Source: Lumbricus terrestris (lineage: Eukaryota; Annelida; Clitellata; Crassiclitellata; Lumbricidae). From it: a stretch of 64,000 bases of DNA. Made by a program: the position numbers and the translations under genes. The first letter of the stretch is position 1, and each line of letters starts with the position of its first letter. The DNA is taken from the NCBI GenBank assembly GCA_949752735.1, contig OX457053.1:26463797-26527796 (forward strand), read 5' to 3'. The notes under the pieces are model-generated. The model made no database searches. It saw nothing but the letters and a program-made list of their open reading frames with translations, and was not told where the DNA came from. Shown here piece by piece: positions 1 through 9,181 of this stretch.

Positions 1-95
1 CTCCATAAATCCAACTTCTGTGGAAGCAAGGATTATTTCCATCAATCCAACTTCTACTTAAGCAACAATATTTTTATCAATCCAACTTCTGAACA
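1..95. repeat. Short direct repeats of a CCAACTTCT motif
   Basis: The motif ATCAATCCAACTTCT recurs about every 35-45 bases in the first 95 bases, so the window opens inside a small tandem repeat. It lies downstream of the last kinase exon seen in the window, and is therefore probably intronic. Confidence 0.45.
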
Positions 96-102
96 GTTAG
101 AT

Positions 103-190
103 ATGCAGTGTCTACGCTGCATTTGTTAGCGCCTCTGAGTAGGGAGCTTGAAAGGGTGCTAAAGAAATGGAGAAATAAATAAACAAATAA
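103..190 (+). mobile_element. 3' end of a tRNA-derived SINE (family 1), 5'-truncated
   Basis: The stretch matches the 3' half of the fuller copies at 5905-6130 and 24615-24834: a GCAGTGTC..GCTCTGCAT block, then AGCGCCTCTGAGTAG, then CTTGAAAGGG, ending in an A-rich AAATAAAT tail. The tRNA-like head is missing. Confidence 0.55.
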
Positions 191-301
191 AGGGCTAACA
201 GCCCTGGTTGATTTAACACCACTTCTCGTTAGACAGAATGGCGCATAAGCCGAGAGTGAATAAATGAGCCTACCGCTTATTACAAAAAGGTCAATGCTCA
301 C

Positions 302-376
302 TCAAATTCTTCTAAGCCATCCTCGTTGCCTCCGGTCAAATTATTTACAAATGACCCAGGAACAAGACCGACTTTC
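302..376 (-). CDS. BTK/TEC: Tec-family kinase, exon 8: end of the SH3 domain
   Basis: After the acceptor TATTTACAG, one base completes a glycine codon, then the exon encodes KVGLVPGSFVNNL and an acidic tail ending LEEFE (residues 244-268 of the model). GLVPGSF is the last SH3 strand and 3-10 helix (usually GYIPSNY in Tec kinases). The exon closes either at the donor GA|GTGAGC (phase 2) or at a TGA overlapping that donor at 298-300. I prefer the donor: in BTK the SH3/SH2 linker ends in a glutamate followed by the first SH2 tryptophan, and from memory BTK also has a phase-2 intron inside that glutamate codon. The SH2 and kinase exons would then lie left of the window. Confidence 0.82.
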
Positions 377-786
377 CTGTAAATACCAATTTTGCAAACA
401 GCAATTATATGATTGTAGAACCAACCAAAAGTAGAGAATCTGAAAGAGCAGCTGGACTAGCAATAGTATGTAGACATTGATTTATTGGGGGAAGAAACAA
501 AAATGGTATATATATATTCATTTAATGCGAAACAAATACTACATATTTATTTATTGAGAAAAGAAAGACGACTTTGATTGGCACAACCAAATCAGTTACA
601 ATTATGCAAAATTTAAAGAAAATTCTATTAATTATTTGGAGAAAATAATTGGAGTTTTCGCAATGATTAATCAACCAAAATGACCAACCAAAATGATTAA
701 ATGAAATGTGAACATTTTCACTAAACACAATGGCATAGATAGGAATGTAGTCGAAGTTTCTATTGTTGAGGCTAATAAAGCTCATT

Positions 787-960
787 CATTCATTCATTTC
801 AGGCATTTACATAGCGCTTCTTCAAGAGTATCTACTCAGAAGCGCTCCCGACCCAACCACGGCTAAAGAGAACAGTATTAAGAGCAGAAGCTGTTCTGCT
901 TCAACAGTCACACAATTAAAAGTCACAGTAAATAAATTTACAATGCACTCTGCCTGAAAG
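787..960 (-). repeat. Dispersed repeat with CTACTCAGAGGCGCTC module
   Basis: CATTTACATAGCGC, CTACTCAGAAGCGCTC and ACGGCTAAAGAG match blocks found in many copies here (1498-1860, 4130-4300, 7190-7440, 10728-10878, 45078-45300). The reverse complement ends like SINE family 1 (GAGCGCCTCTGAGTAG, then GCGCTATA), so the copy reads on the minus strand. Confidence 0.5.
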
Positions 961-1099
961 CTAAAACTTTTCCTGTCAAGACAATTTAAAGATGTTTCTA
1001 TAACTGTCAGAATTACACAAGTATTAATAAAACTAATTGGCAGTTCTCATAAAAAACCCAATGTATAATGAATGCACAAGGCATAATCTAATCTAATAT

Positions 1100-1175
1100 G
1101 AACATTTGTAAAGCGCTTCTCGTGGCAGAACTATTCAGAAGCGCTCTCAGCGTAACAGGCTCATAAAAATACAAA
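1100..1175 (-). repeat. Fragment of the CTACTCAGAGGCGCTC dispersed repeat
   Basis: AAAGCGCTTCTCG..CTATTCAGAAGCGCTCTC matches the 3'-end module of the dispersed family. Only the terminal part is recognisable. Confidence 0.4.
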
Positions 1176-1497
1176 GGTCTTCAGGCAACGAAAAAATGCA
1201 AGTGAATTTCCCAACAGAAACCTGATGGCACACGAAAAAAATCATGCTCTGATCAGGCCATACAACCAAGACCAAGGCAGACAATCAATTCAGCTGGGAG
1301 AGGTCTAAGGAAAAGACCATTGACATAACGCTAAGTAGAATGAACAGTTGCCAGCATAGAGCACCAAAATCAGCATCCACCAGCCGGAAAAACTTGATCA
1401 CCGAGAATAGTTAGACAAGTCAAGCAAAGTAATTTTTTATTGTCACCAATTTTCACATGGTAACATATTGATGAGATCTCATTCATTATTGATTCAT

Positions 1498-1860
1498 TCG
1501 TTATCGAAATTTATATAGCACCTCTACTCACGAGCGCTGAAGAGGACCGTTTTAAGGCTATGATGATAAAACGCATCTGAGCAAACCTGGCGTAAAAACA
1601 ATGGAAGCCCATTCCATACAATGGGGCCATAACAATGAAAGCACGGTGCTGTCTAAGAGTAGTTTGTGCTCAGGGAATGAAGAGTTCGTCCTGAGAGGAG
1701 GAACGCGGAGCACAAGGCCCTGTACATTGGTTAATACAAAGCGGAGGTCCAAAGTTATTGCAATACCACTATGAGGGACACCCTCAGTACAAATAATTGC
1801 ATATAAATCAAAAGATGGAACTGAAAAAGGGGGTGGCAGTGGAATACAAACAGCCACAAT
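1498..1860 (-). repeat. Longer copy of the CTACTCAGAGGCGCTC dispersed repeat
   Basis: It starts with TTATATAGCACCTCTACTC and continues with GAGGACCGTTTTAAGGCT, GAGCAAACCT and AAAGCACGGTGCTGTCTAAGA. The last two blocks recur at 10845 and 11120, where a small transposon interrupts the same repeat. Short ORFs inside do not look like conserved protein. Confidence 0.5.
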
Positions 1861-1996
1861 ATAAACTTTATGAGCAGATTATAGTTGAAAATCCATAATG
1901 GACAATGAGCATGTGCATCATCATGTAACATGCAAAAAACACAGTTAAGCTGTGTCAAATAAACACGAATATCCTCTCGGAAATTTTCCCACTTAC

Positions 1997-2064
1997 CCTT
2001 TCTTATCTTTAACTGATAGCCATGTGTCAGGGTCAAACTTTACAAGTAACTCATATTGTTCACC
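1997..2064 (-). CDS. BTK/TEC: Tec-family kinase, exon 7: middle of the SH3 domain
   Basis: Acceptor TTGTTTCAG, then GEQYELLVKFDPDTWLSVKD and KKG, then donor GTAAGT. These are residues 221-243 of the model. W235 is the ligand-binding SH3 tryptophan; the second tryptophan of the usual WW pair is leucine. The exon enters in phase 0 and leaves in phase 2, which fits exons 6 and 8 exactly. The KxxDKKG turn is typical of Tec kinase SH3 domains (RDKNG in BTK). Confidence 0.9.
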
Positions 2065-2296
2065 CTGAAACAATCAAACAACACACAATCAGATGCAACA
2101 TGAGCTATGTCTAACAGATTATGCATATTTCAAACATTTTTAGCAACAGCAAGTTCTAAAACATTTATGCACATTCTGTGCAAATTTCATCAAAATCTGA
2201 GATGGTCGAGTGGGAAACTGTTTAAAAATTTGTTGATTTGAGATGGAATGACCCTTATTACTGCAAACGCAAACTTTCAACAGACCAGAAACTAAC

Positions 2297-2371
2297 CTTT
2301 GCAATATCAAGCTCAGTCGGCTCCGCTGCCTCATAGTCATACAGCGCCAAAACGAAACCAAACATTTCTTC
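2297..2371 (-). CDS. BTK/TEC: Tec-family kinase, exon 6: start of the SH3 domain
   Basis: The exon has 25 codons in phase 0 at both ends: acceptor CTATAG, donor GTTAGT. It encodes EEMFGFVLALYDYEAAEPTE and LDIAK (residues 196-220). ALYDY is the SH3 signature and the following acidic stretch is the RT loop. It is too short to be predicted as an ORF, so the evidence is the domain motif plus splice sites plus phase agreement with its neighbours. Confidence 0.9.
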
Positions 2372-2564
2372 CTATAGAAAACATTTAAGAGACTGTAGAA
2401 TTCAGGCTATCTTGCTGTCATTTATACAAATGGGTGAAAATACCTTAATATAATCTGATGACTTCTATAGAGCACTGTCTCCCGCTTCTCTGTTAGATAA
2501 GTCTCGGCAAAATTCGATAGGTTGAGCAAACCGGAAGTTAGTGATCAATGATGACTGAGAAGTC

Positions 2565-3003
2565 AGACTATGACAGGTAGAAGTCAGACTATGATAGGTA
2601 GAAGTCCGTCTATGGAATGCAGAAGTCAGACTATGATAGGTAGAAGTCCGTCTATGGAATGCAGAAGTCAGACTATGACAGGTAGAAGTACTATGGCAGG
2701 TAGAAGTCAGACTATGACAGGTAGAAGTACTATGACAGGTAGAAGTCAGACTATGACAGGTAGAAGTCAGACTATGACAGGTAGAAGTACTATGACAGGT
2801 AGAAGTACTATGACAGGTAGAAGTACTATGGCAGGTAGAAGTACTATGGCAGGTAGAAGTCAGACTATGACAGGTAGAAGTCAGACTATGACATGTAGAA
2901 GTCAGACTATGATAGGTAGATGTCAGACTATGATAGGTAGAAGTCAATCTATGAAATGCAGAAGTCAGACCATGATAGGTAGAAGTTCTGGCTACGACAT
3001 ATA
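2565..3003. repeat. 18/21-bp minisatellite (GACAGGTAGAAGTCAGACTAT type)
   Basis: About 22 units of GGTAGAAGTCAGACTATGA and a shorter GGTAGAAGTACTATGA form alternate. All unit lengths are multiples of three, which leaves long stop-free frames on both strands (144 and 160 codons) that I do not consider genes. It sits in the intron between kinase exons 5 and 6. Confidence 0.85.
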
Positions 3004-3143
3004 GAAGATGATGATATACTCAAGATCAATGATATACCAAAATCAATGGACAAAAGATCAATGATACACCAAAATCAATTATACACCAGAGATCATTTGA
3101 CCAGAGATCAATGGGTCAAAGATTAATGATAATACCAAAGACC

Positions 3144-3716
3144 TGGGACAACGACTGCAGTAAAGAGATAAGAAGAAGAATAGCGAAGGCAGCAGGGGCA
3201 ATGGTGGGCTTTGGGAACATTTGGAGAAGCCGTGAAATCAGCAAACAAACGAAAATGGGGATCATCAAAACCTGCGTATTTAGCATACTACTATATGCAT
3301 GTGAGACATGGACTCTACGGAAGCAGGACACAAGCAAACTCCTGGCATTTGAGATGAGATGTTATAGACGGATCTTGCGCATAAGATGGCAGCAGAAAAT
3401 AACAAACAAAGAGGTGCGTGAAAGAGTGGGAAGCAATAAAAGCATCGAACAAGTGATAATGGAGAGGAAGCTCAACTTTTTTGGACATGTGTGCCGAATG
3501 GACAGCAGCAGACTGGTGAAGCAAACTATGTTCGGGGTAATTGACGGCACTGGGGTCAGAGGGAGGCCAAGCAGGGAATGGCTGGACGACGTCAGAGACT
3601 GGTGTGGAATAGACGTACAAAAACTGAGCTGGCTGGCGCAAGAACGTGACAAATGGAGGATGATGGTGAAACATGCGATCGACACCAACGGGCATTGTGC
3701 CTATGGACTGAGATGA
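3144..3716 (+). CDS. C-terminal part of LINE reverse transcriptase (ORF2 remnant)
   Basis: About 190 intact codons encode the region after the polymerase core of an RTE/BovB-like ORF2. Landmarks are KTCVFSILLYACETWTL, the FEMRCYRRILRIRW block, LNFFGHVCRMD and a final WLDDVRDWCGID. The endonuclease and the YADD polymerase centre are missing, so it cannot be active. The frame is undamaged, which suggests a fairly recent insertion. The 11 codons from an upstream ATG at 3111 are host DNA, including the target duplication, and do not belong to the element. Confidence 0.8.
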   Translation, partial: WDNDCSKEIRRRIAKAAGAMVGFGNIWRSREISKQTKMGIIKTCVFSILLYACETWTLRKQDTSKLLAFEMRCYRRILRIRWQQKITNKEVRERVGSNKSIEQVIMERKLNFFGHVCRMDSSRLVKQTMFGVIDGTGVRGRPSREWLDDVRDWCGIDVQKLSWLAQERDKWRMMVKHAIDTNGHCAYGLR

Positions 3717-3724
3717 TGATGATG
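3144..3724 (+). mobile_element. 5'-truncated RTE-like LINE with target duplication
   Basis: The inserted body starts at the TGG codon and ends in a TGATGATGATG tail, as RTE-type LINEs do. The 10-base direct repeat ACCAAAGACC stands immediately before (3134-3143) and after (3725-3734), so both ends of the insertion can be read to the base. It lies in the intron between kinase exons 5 and 6, in the opposite orientation. Confidence 0.85.
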
Positions 3725-3973
3725 ACCAAAGACCAATGGATCAAAAAAATATAAGAATAAATTTGGGCTACATCTTCAGAGTAAGTTCCACCACAAAAAT
3801 ACCTTTATCGATATTGCCAAAAGAAATGACTTTCAATTAAACTCGTGTTTATTAAAACGAGAGGGCAGCTGGGCAGATATACTGATTTTTTTATAAATTA
3901 AATTTTTTTACAGTATATTACTCATGTTTCCTCAAACAGGAAATTTTAAATAGCGAATAACACTCTAACACAC

Positions 3974-4026
3974 CTTTTCAACTTCTCTTGACTTCCGGTG
4001 ATTCGTCTTGGCCTTAGAGTTATTTG
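3974..4026 (-). CDS. BTK/TEC: Tec-family kinase, exon 5: linker before SH3
   Basis: The exon is 53 bases: acceptor TTTTGTAG, donor GTGTGT. Two bases complete an alanine codon, then NNSKAKTNHRKSREVEK follows (residues 178-195). Entry in phase 1 and exit in phase 0 join exons 4 and 6 in frame. It is strongly basic. The PxxP motifs usual in the Tec-homology region of BTK, ITK and TEC are not seen here. This is the least certain exon, because it has no domain signature and rests on splice sites and phase. Confidence 0.6.
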
Positions 4027-4129
4027 CTACAAAATAATCAATTTAAATATATACATGAAAGGACATGAGTCACTAAAAACAACCCACAAACAACACACAA
4101 CATCTCTATTTCAATAAAAAAAACTCATT

Positions 4130-4300
4130 CTTTCATTCGAGTATTTATATAGCAACTCTTCAAGAAAGCTACTCAGAGGTGCTCCTGATTCCAGCATGGC
4201 CAAAAAGGATGGTCTTCCAGTGCTTATAGAATGTGTCAGAGAGTAACCTCTAGGAACAGGTGCAGCTCAAGAAGAAGGTTAATCATGCAGCGCAGCGGCC
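4130..4300 (-). repeat. Copy of the CTACTCAGAGGCGCTC dispersed repeat
   Basis: The copy includes TTATATAGCAACTCTTCAAG, CTACTCAGAGGTGCTCCTGA and CAGCATGGCCAAAA, then AGAATGTGTCAGAGAGT and GGAACAGGTGCAG. The same order of blocks recurs at 45078-45300. Confidence 0.55.
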
Positions 4301-5119
4301 TAAGTGCTCACTTAGTATTCCTGACTGTGCGGTATTGAGTCCTCACTGATATAATTAGCATTTGAGGACCTTGAGCAAGTCTTTCGAGAACATTTGCTCA
4401 AAGTTTTATATTTGATTAATAGGCAGCGGCGTATGACAAATACAGAAGCAATATGCGATGCTACACATGAAAGGGACCTTGTGGCGGGTTTGGAATTATT
4501 CACACCACCACGATCTGCAAAACATTCTGAAAATAATGATGCACAATGTTAACCAGTGGGCATATTATGAGATTTTATTAGAATTTACAACATTGTGTGG
4601 CTGAAAGACAACATTTTCCGTAAAACCCACTTAGAATTAAGCTCCGAGTCACTTATATTTCGCACATACACCTTCACTTTAAAATATAGAAAAAACATAA
4701 CACTCTCATTCCATAACATAATACATCATTATTTTCAATTTTTTGGCAGATCATGGAGGCATGAATAAAAAATTATAGTTTTGAAAGTACTCAGATTTCA
4801 GATAGATACCATGAGAATAGTGATACTGCGTAGTGCGTAGTCAACCCTTTTATAACCAATCCTTCGGCAATAAAATAATTTCTGCAATGTTCTATTTTCA
4901 TCAACCATTGCGCTATGGAGATGTTTTAACTAGCAAAGCTAGTGAAAACCCGGTTTCGATACTTTGATGGGTGACTATGTTCAAAGGCCTGTATATCAGC
5001 AAATAAATCCTGTGTTGTGTCCCTTTTCATGCATGGCATCCCATATATATTATAATAATGATGATGATGAAATAATGATCATGTTTTCTCTGCCCAAAAC
5101 CAGACCCATTGGTTTTTAT

Positions 5120-5280
5120 GCCACCAGGGTAGAGAGGAGAAAGATAGTTTCCCATTGTCATCCTCACAGACAATTGTGGGTGAGCAACTTGTACAAAGTC
5201 GCTACACAGTGGTGTGAGGTAGATTCAAACCTGCAACCCTTTGGTTACTAGGCATGGAACATACAGCTACACAACCACAA
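5120..5280 (-). mobile_element. Degenerate tRNA-derived SINE head
   Basis: On the minus strand the stretch holds GGTTGCAGGTTTGAATC, a degenerate pol III B box, preceded by an A-box-like region (TGTAGCTGTATG). This is the same arrangement as the SINE copy at 47489-47710. The 3' part differs, so it may be another family. Confidence 0.4.
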
Positions 5281-5401
5281 TTATATAAAAATAACAACAA
5301 TGACAACAACAACACCACCACCAACAACAACAGCAACACCTCCACACCAACAAAAGCAACACCAACAAGAGCAAGAACAACAGCAATAAATAGCAAATTT
5401 T

Positions 5402-5402
<1 letters not shown>

Positions 5403-5470
<68 letters not shown>
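5403..5470. repeat. (AAT)n microsatellite
   Basis: About 22 perfect AAT units, preceded by a degenerate AAC-rich stretch (5290-5390). Confidence 0.95.
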
Positions 5471-5471
<1 letters not shown>

Positions 5472-5648
5472 GCAAAGCTATCCCTAACTGTTTGAAATCC
5501 TGAGGGATTACATGTACCTTAGGCAAAAAAATAACAACAATAAAAATAATAATAAAAAAATAAATTTCCTATATCTTGCTACTTTGACCCAAAAATTTAG
5601 CTCTTATTCCTAAGCTCTGTTTTATTATTGAAGGTATATTCCTCGAAC

Positions 5649-5831
5649 CTGAAACAACTTTCTTTTCCGCTATGTCGCAGGCTGCTGATGATTTGGCGAA
5701 CGGACAAGTCACTGGCTGGCAGCCTTCAGATCGTTTGTTGATGCTTTCACAGCAGCTGAACTTAGACCCCTTCATCATCCAAATGCCCGGATGGAACTTA
5801 TGACTAAATCGACATCCGTAACTGGAACAGG
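5649..5831 (-). CDS. BTK/TEC: Tec-family kinase, exon 4: zinc-binding Btk motif
   Basis: The acceptor ACTATATAG has a pyrimidine tract (TTCCGTTTCTTT) and the donor is CAG|GTTCGA. Two bases complete an alanine, 60 codons follow, and one base is left over. Residues 117-177 contain HPGIWMMKG, then SCC and EGC. This is the Btk motif, in which one His and three Cys bind zinc and brace the PH domain: here H130, C143, C144 and C154. The CC-x9-C spacing equals BTK. The H to CC spacing is two residues longer than the usual ten. The motif is practically restricted to Tec kinases and some RasGAPs, and with an SH3 domain following it identifies the gene. Confidence 0.92.
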
Positions 5832-5904
5832 CTATATAGTCACAAAGAAACGGAATGAAACTGTACCGTAACTGCACAATCATAAAACACTGCTAAATTA
5901 GCTG

Positions 5905-6130
5905 GTGGGGTGCGGTGGTGTAGCGGGTATGTTCGTTGCCCTGCAGCTGGAGGGTTACAGGTTCAAATCCACCTCAAGCCGCCTCGTAAGGAACTTGGGC
6001 AAGTCCTTCACTCACAATAGCTCATGCGCTTCGGCTTGAAACTCCAGTTCGGTGTCCGTGCTGTAGTCGGGAGCGCCTCTGAGTAGATTCTTGAATGGGC
6101 GCTATAACAGGTGCACATACAATTATTCAT
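5905..6130 (+). mobile_element. tRNA-derived SINE (family 1), full-length copy
   Basis: The head is GGTGTAGCGGGTATG (A box) and GGTTCAAATCC (B box). The body has CTTGGGCAAGTCCTTCACTC and GAGCGCCTCTGAGTAG. The 3' end is GGGCGCTATAACA followed by an A/T-rich tail. It is a pol III-type element and not a tRNA gene: the anticodon stem does not fold well and the unit continues for 150 bases. It lies between kinase exons 3 and 4, opposite to the gene. Confidence 0.8.
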
Positions 6131-6138
6131 TTAATTCA

Positions 6139-6330
6139 TTCGCCCAACTTAAACTGTGAGGTGCTCCCTGCCCAACTCTAGTAAAAAGGAAGTCTTTAGA
6201 CGCTTGCAAAGGTGTATGGAGAGTCCCACAGCTAAAAGAACAGTACCGATAATAGGGTCATTCCAGGTTGTGGTGGGCCCAATCACTGAAAGGGAGGATA
6301 TGATTTCGTGTTTTTGAAGTGCGCTCAAAA
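6139..6330 (-). repeat. Copy of dispersed repeat related to the GCGCTC family
   Basis: GAGGTGCTCCCTGCCCAACTC, GGTGTATGGAGAGTCCCACAG and GGGTCATTCCAGGTTGTGG match the order of blocks in the copies at 7190 and 45078. Confidence 0.4.
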
Positions 6331-6464
6331 GTTACAACAAGTTCACCCTGCCATGAGAAGAATGTGTCATCGCTGGAAAATTTAAATCACAACACAAGAC
6401 CTATCTTTGTATGTATGTACGACATCGTATGAGTGTTTGTATAAGCACTTGCTGATACTGTTGC

Positions 6465-6835
6465 GAGGCGGAAACTTTCCTCGGAAAGTTTCATATCTTT
6501 CCGGAAAGTTTCGGAAACTTTCCGACGAATCTTTCCGGAAACTTTCCGACGTATTTTTCCACCAATAAAATATTATTAAATACATACTCAATTCCAATGA
6601 GTCCGAAATTTTCTTTCAATATATTGTTAATAAATACATCAATCACTATAAGAAGTTTGTGAGGTGGAAAAATTGTCCGGAAAGTTTCATATTTTTCCGG
6701 AAACTTTCCGACATATATTTCCACCAATAAAATATTATTAAATACATACTCAATTCTAAGGAGTCCGAAGTTTTCTTTCACTATAATGTTACTAAATACA
6801 TCAATCACTATAAGCAGTCTTATGTGGTTGTAAGT
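6465..6835. repeat. Tandem duplication (~190 bp) with fold-back core
   Basis: Two copies contain CCACCAATAAAATATTATT and the following ~100 bases almost unchanged. Each begins with GGAAAGTTTC/GAAACTTTCC blocks that can pair with each other. It lies just 3' (in gene direction) of kinase exon 3. Confidence 0.75.
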
Positions 6836-6856
6836 AATAGTTTATTCAATAGATAC

Positions 6857-6962
6857 CATTTCTGACTGCATCAATCCAGTCGTTCATCTGTTGTTCGTAG
6901 ACGGCAATTATGTACAGTGTACACGTTTCGTCAAGAGTCGGCTCTCCTGTTTTGTAAACGAC
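6857..6962 (-). CDS. BTK/TEC: Tec-family kinase, exon 3: C-terminal half of PH domain
   Basis: Acceptor TTTGTTTACAG, donor GTATCT. There are 35 codons plus one base: VVYKTGEPTLDETCTLYIIA, then YEQQMNDWIDAVRN (residues 82-116). The last stretch is the C-terminal PH helix with its invariant tryptophan (W110; KRWIHQL in BTK). VVY at the exon start corresponds to QVVYDEG in BTK, whose strand also follows phenylalanine-glutamine. Phase-0 entry and phase-1 exit agree with exons 2 and 4. Confidence 0.9.
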
Positions 6963-7189
6963 CTGTAAACAAAAAACCCTTTGTTTAATTCGACCCGATT
7001 GCATATGCAATAAAATTTTACATCAGCAGATCAGTTGGAATGGAGACGTTAAACATTCGAACCTGCCTAAGGGCAAAGCACGGATAAGAAAGAAGAAGAG
7101 ATCAGTTTATTGGAGTGTCTCTAAATTGCAACAATTTATCAACTGTCATCTTAGTTCGATAAAAAAGAAAAAACTCAATCATTCGTTCA

Positions 7190-7440
7190 TTACGAGGATT
7201 TATTTAGCGCACCCTTCAAGGCGAATACTCAGGAGTGCTCCTACTCCAGCATGGCTAAAAAGACGGTTTTGAGATACGCATGGAAAGAGTCAGAGTGGAC
7301 ATTGGGGAACAGTTGCAGCACCAAAAAGAGCCCGTTCCAAAACAATGGGCCAACTACTGAGAAGGCTTGGTAGCTGTGTCGGGAGAAGGAATGATGAGAA
7401 CATCCTGCCTACTAGTAGAGCGTGAATACCAAATAGCTTA
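7190..7440 (-). repeat. Copy of the CTACTCAGAGGCGCTC dispersed repeat
   Basis: It contains TTTATTTAGCGCACCCTTCAAG, ACTCAGGAGTGCTCCTACTC and CAGCATGGCTAAAAAGACGG, then CATTGGGGAACAGTTGCAG. Gene-free and intronic. Confidence 0.5.
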
Positions 7441-7469
7441 AAATAAGCTGGATTGATCAATGCAATCAG

Positions 7470-7790
7470 AAATGGTATTTGACATTTTTCACGTTCGGCT
7501 CACGTCTGACTTTTCCTTCATGAAGCGTGCTTACATGCTGCTCTGAAATTTTTTTCATGTAATTGCTATAATTAATAGCAGCAATGAAGGCTAGATCCAG
7601 CTTTCGAACAGCAATCAAACCATAATAAATGGTATTTAACATTTTTCACGTATGGCCCACGTCTGACTTTTCCTTCATGAAGTGTGTTTACATGCTGCTT
7701 TGAAATTTTTTCATGTAACTGTTATAATTAATAGCAGCAATGACGGCTAGATCCAGCTTTCGAACAGCAATCGAACCATAATTTCATTCT
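7470..7790. repeat. Tandem duplication of ~155 bp
   Basis: GGTATTT(G/A)ACATTTTTCACGT, CACGTCTGACTTTTCC and GCTAGATCCAGCTTTCGAAC each occur twice in the same order, about 155 bases apart. No coding capacity is seen; intronic. Confidence 0.8.
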
Positions 7791-8240
7791 ATCAATAAAT
7801 CAGAGAGTGAAAATAGGGTGTTATATATATATCTGATTATATCAATTAATCAACAATAAAAGAACATAAATCGTGTATAAATACTTATACATGTCAACCT
7901 GTGCTTTATAAATCCTCGTAATTATATTAATAGCAATAATTGATATATAATTATATATACACACATACAATGTCATACATATTGAAGTTGTCGGGACGTG
8001 ATAAAGCATTTTTCTGCAATAAACCAATAAAAAATCCACGTACAATGGCGATGCACTCCTGTCATTAGATACACAAGAACGTGAAACAAACAAAAAATGA
8101 AGATCAACACTGAGGACACTGCTTGGCATCACTGCTGTGAAAACACAACAAATTCCCAAAATAATTAAATGTCAAATTTGTAGACTCATTTCACGAGCTA
8201 CGGCACTAAATCACATAAATAAATCAAATAGTTCCAGCAC

Positions 8241-8342
8241 CTGAAATGCATTTGGTCGGTTACCAAGGCATTCAGCATCTGCATTTTCAACGGTAGTCAC
8301 TTGATTCAGACCAATCTGACCCTTCACTTTTCCAACTCCACT
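8241..8342 (-). CDS. BTK/TEC: Tec-family kinase, exon 2: middle of PH domain
   Basis: The exon is exactly 34 codons, phase 0 at both ends: acceptor TCCTTTTAG, donor GTGCTG. Residues 48-81 read SGVGKVKGQIGLNQVTTVEN and end NAFQ. KGQIGLNQVTTVE aligns with the KGSIDVEKITCVE strand pair of the BTK PH domain, which follows the phosphoinositide-binding loop. A second AG two bases downstream could also serve as acceptor, but only the first keeps the frame. Confidence 0.9.
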
Positions 8343-8371
8343 CTAAAAGGAATACCATACATCAATACAAT

Positions 8372-8443
8372 ATTGGGCAGGCAGGCAGACAGACAGGCAG
8401 GCAGGCAGGCAGGTAGGCAGACAGACAGACAAAGACAGGCAGA
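8372..8443. repeat. (CAGG/CAGA)n microsatellite
   Basis: An impure tetranucleotide tract of GGCAGGCAGACAGACAGG type just upstream of kinase exon 2, within the intron. Confidence 0.85.
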
Positions 8444-8824
8444 CGGCCATGGTGAAAAGTAATTGATGGCAACGATGAGAGGTTACGTTAAATCAGTACA
8501 TCCTGAACCAACCAACAATTAGACAAATTATACTTGTCAAACGCATTACACAACCAAAAGAGAAAATTATATACAAAGTATTTTTTAATAGACCACGAAA
8601 ACTAAGTATGCAGGAAGTACGTGAAATAGCAGGGCCTAGCCACCATATCAGTAGTTTTGTTCAATGAAATGTCTCATTTAACCAAATGGATGCTGAATAT
8701 ATATATTACACTCTAGCACAGAATTTGCAGGTTCCTAACTAAGACTGTCATCTTTATAGTACAAAGACTTCAAGAACAATACCTTGTACATAACTACATA
8801 ATGTACATTAACTGATGTCTTGCC

Positions 8825-9041
8825 ATGAGATAATCATAGTAATAATCATAATCCATGAGATAATCATAGTAATAATCATAATCCATGAGATAATCATAGT
8901 AATAATCATAATCCATGAGATAATCATAGTAATAATCATAATCCATGAGATAATCATAGTAATAATCATAATCCATGAGATAATCATAGTAATAATCATA
9001 ATCCATGAGATAATCATAGTAATAATCATAATCATAGTAAT
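8825..9041. repeat. 30-bp tandem repeat, about 7 copies
   Basis: The unit is CATGAGATAATCATAGTAAT plus AATCATAATC, with seven nearly identical copies. The stop-free frames in it (poly-Ile/His or Asp/Tyr) come from the 3n unit length and not from a gene. Confidence 0.95.
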
Positions 9042-9181
9042 CCAATATTACTTAATAGATAGGAATTGTTAGATACATATATATATATATATAATAACAA
9101 TAATAATAATCCTGAGTGAGTGGTAGCCTGGAAGATAACCATATCTTTTTCTTCTTCCAAGTTCTCTGCCCATGGGCAGAC

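Noticed and set aside
2465..3004. 144- and 160-codon ORFs on opposite strands
   Set aside because: A minisatellite whose unit length is a multiple of three keeps both strands open.
3111..3143. ATG at 3111 as the start of the LINE protein
   Set aside because: These 11 codons are host sequence including the target duplication; the element begins at 3144.
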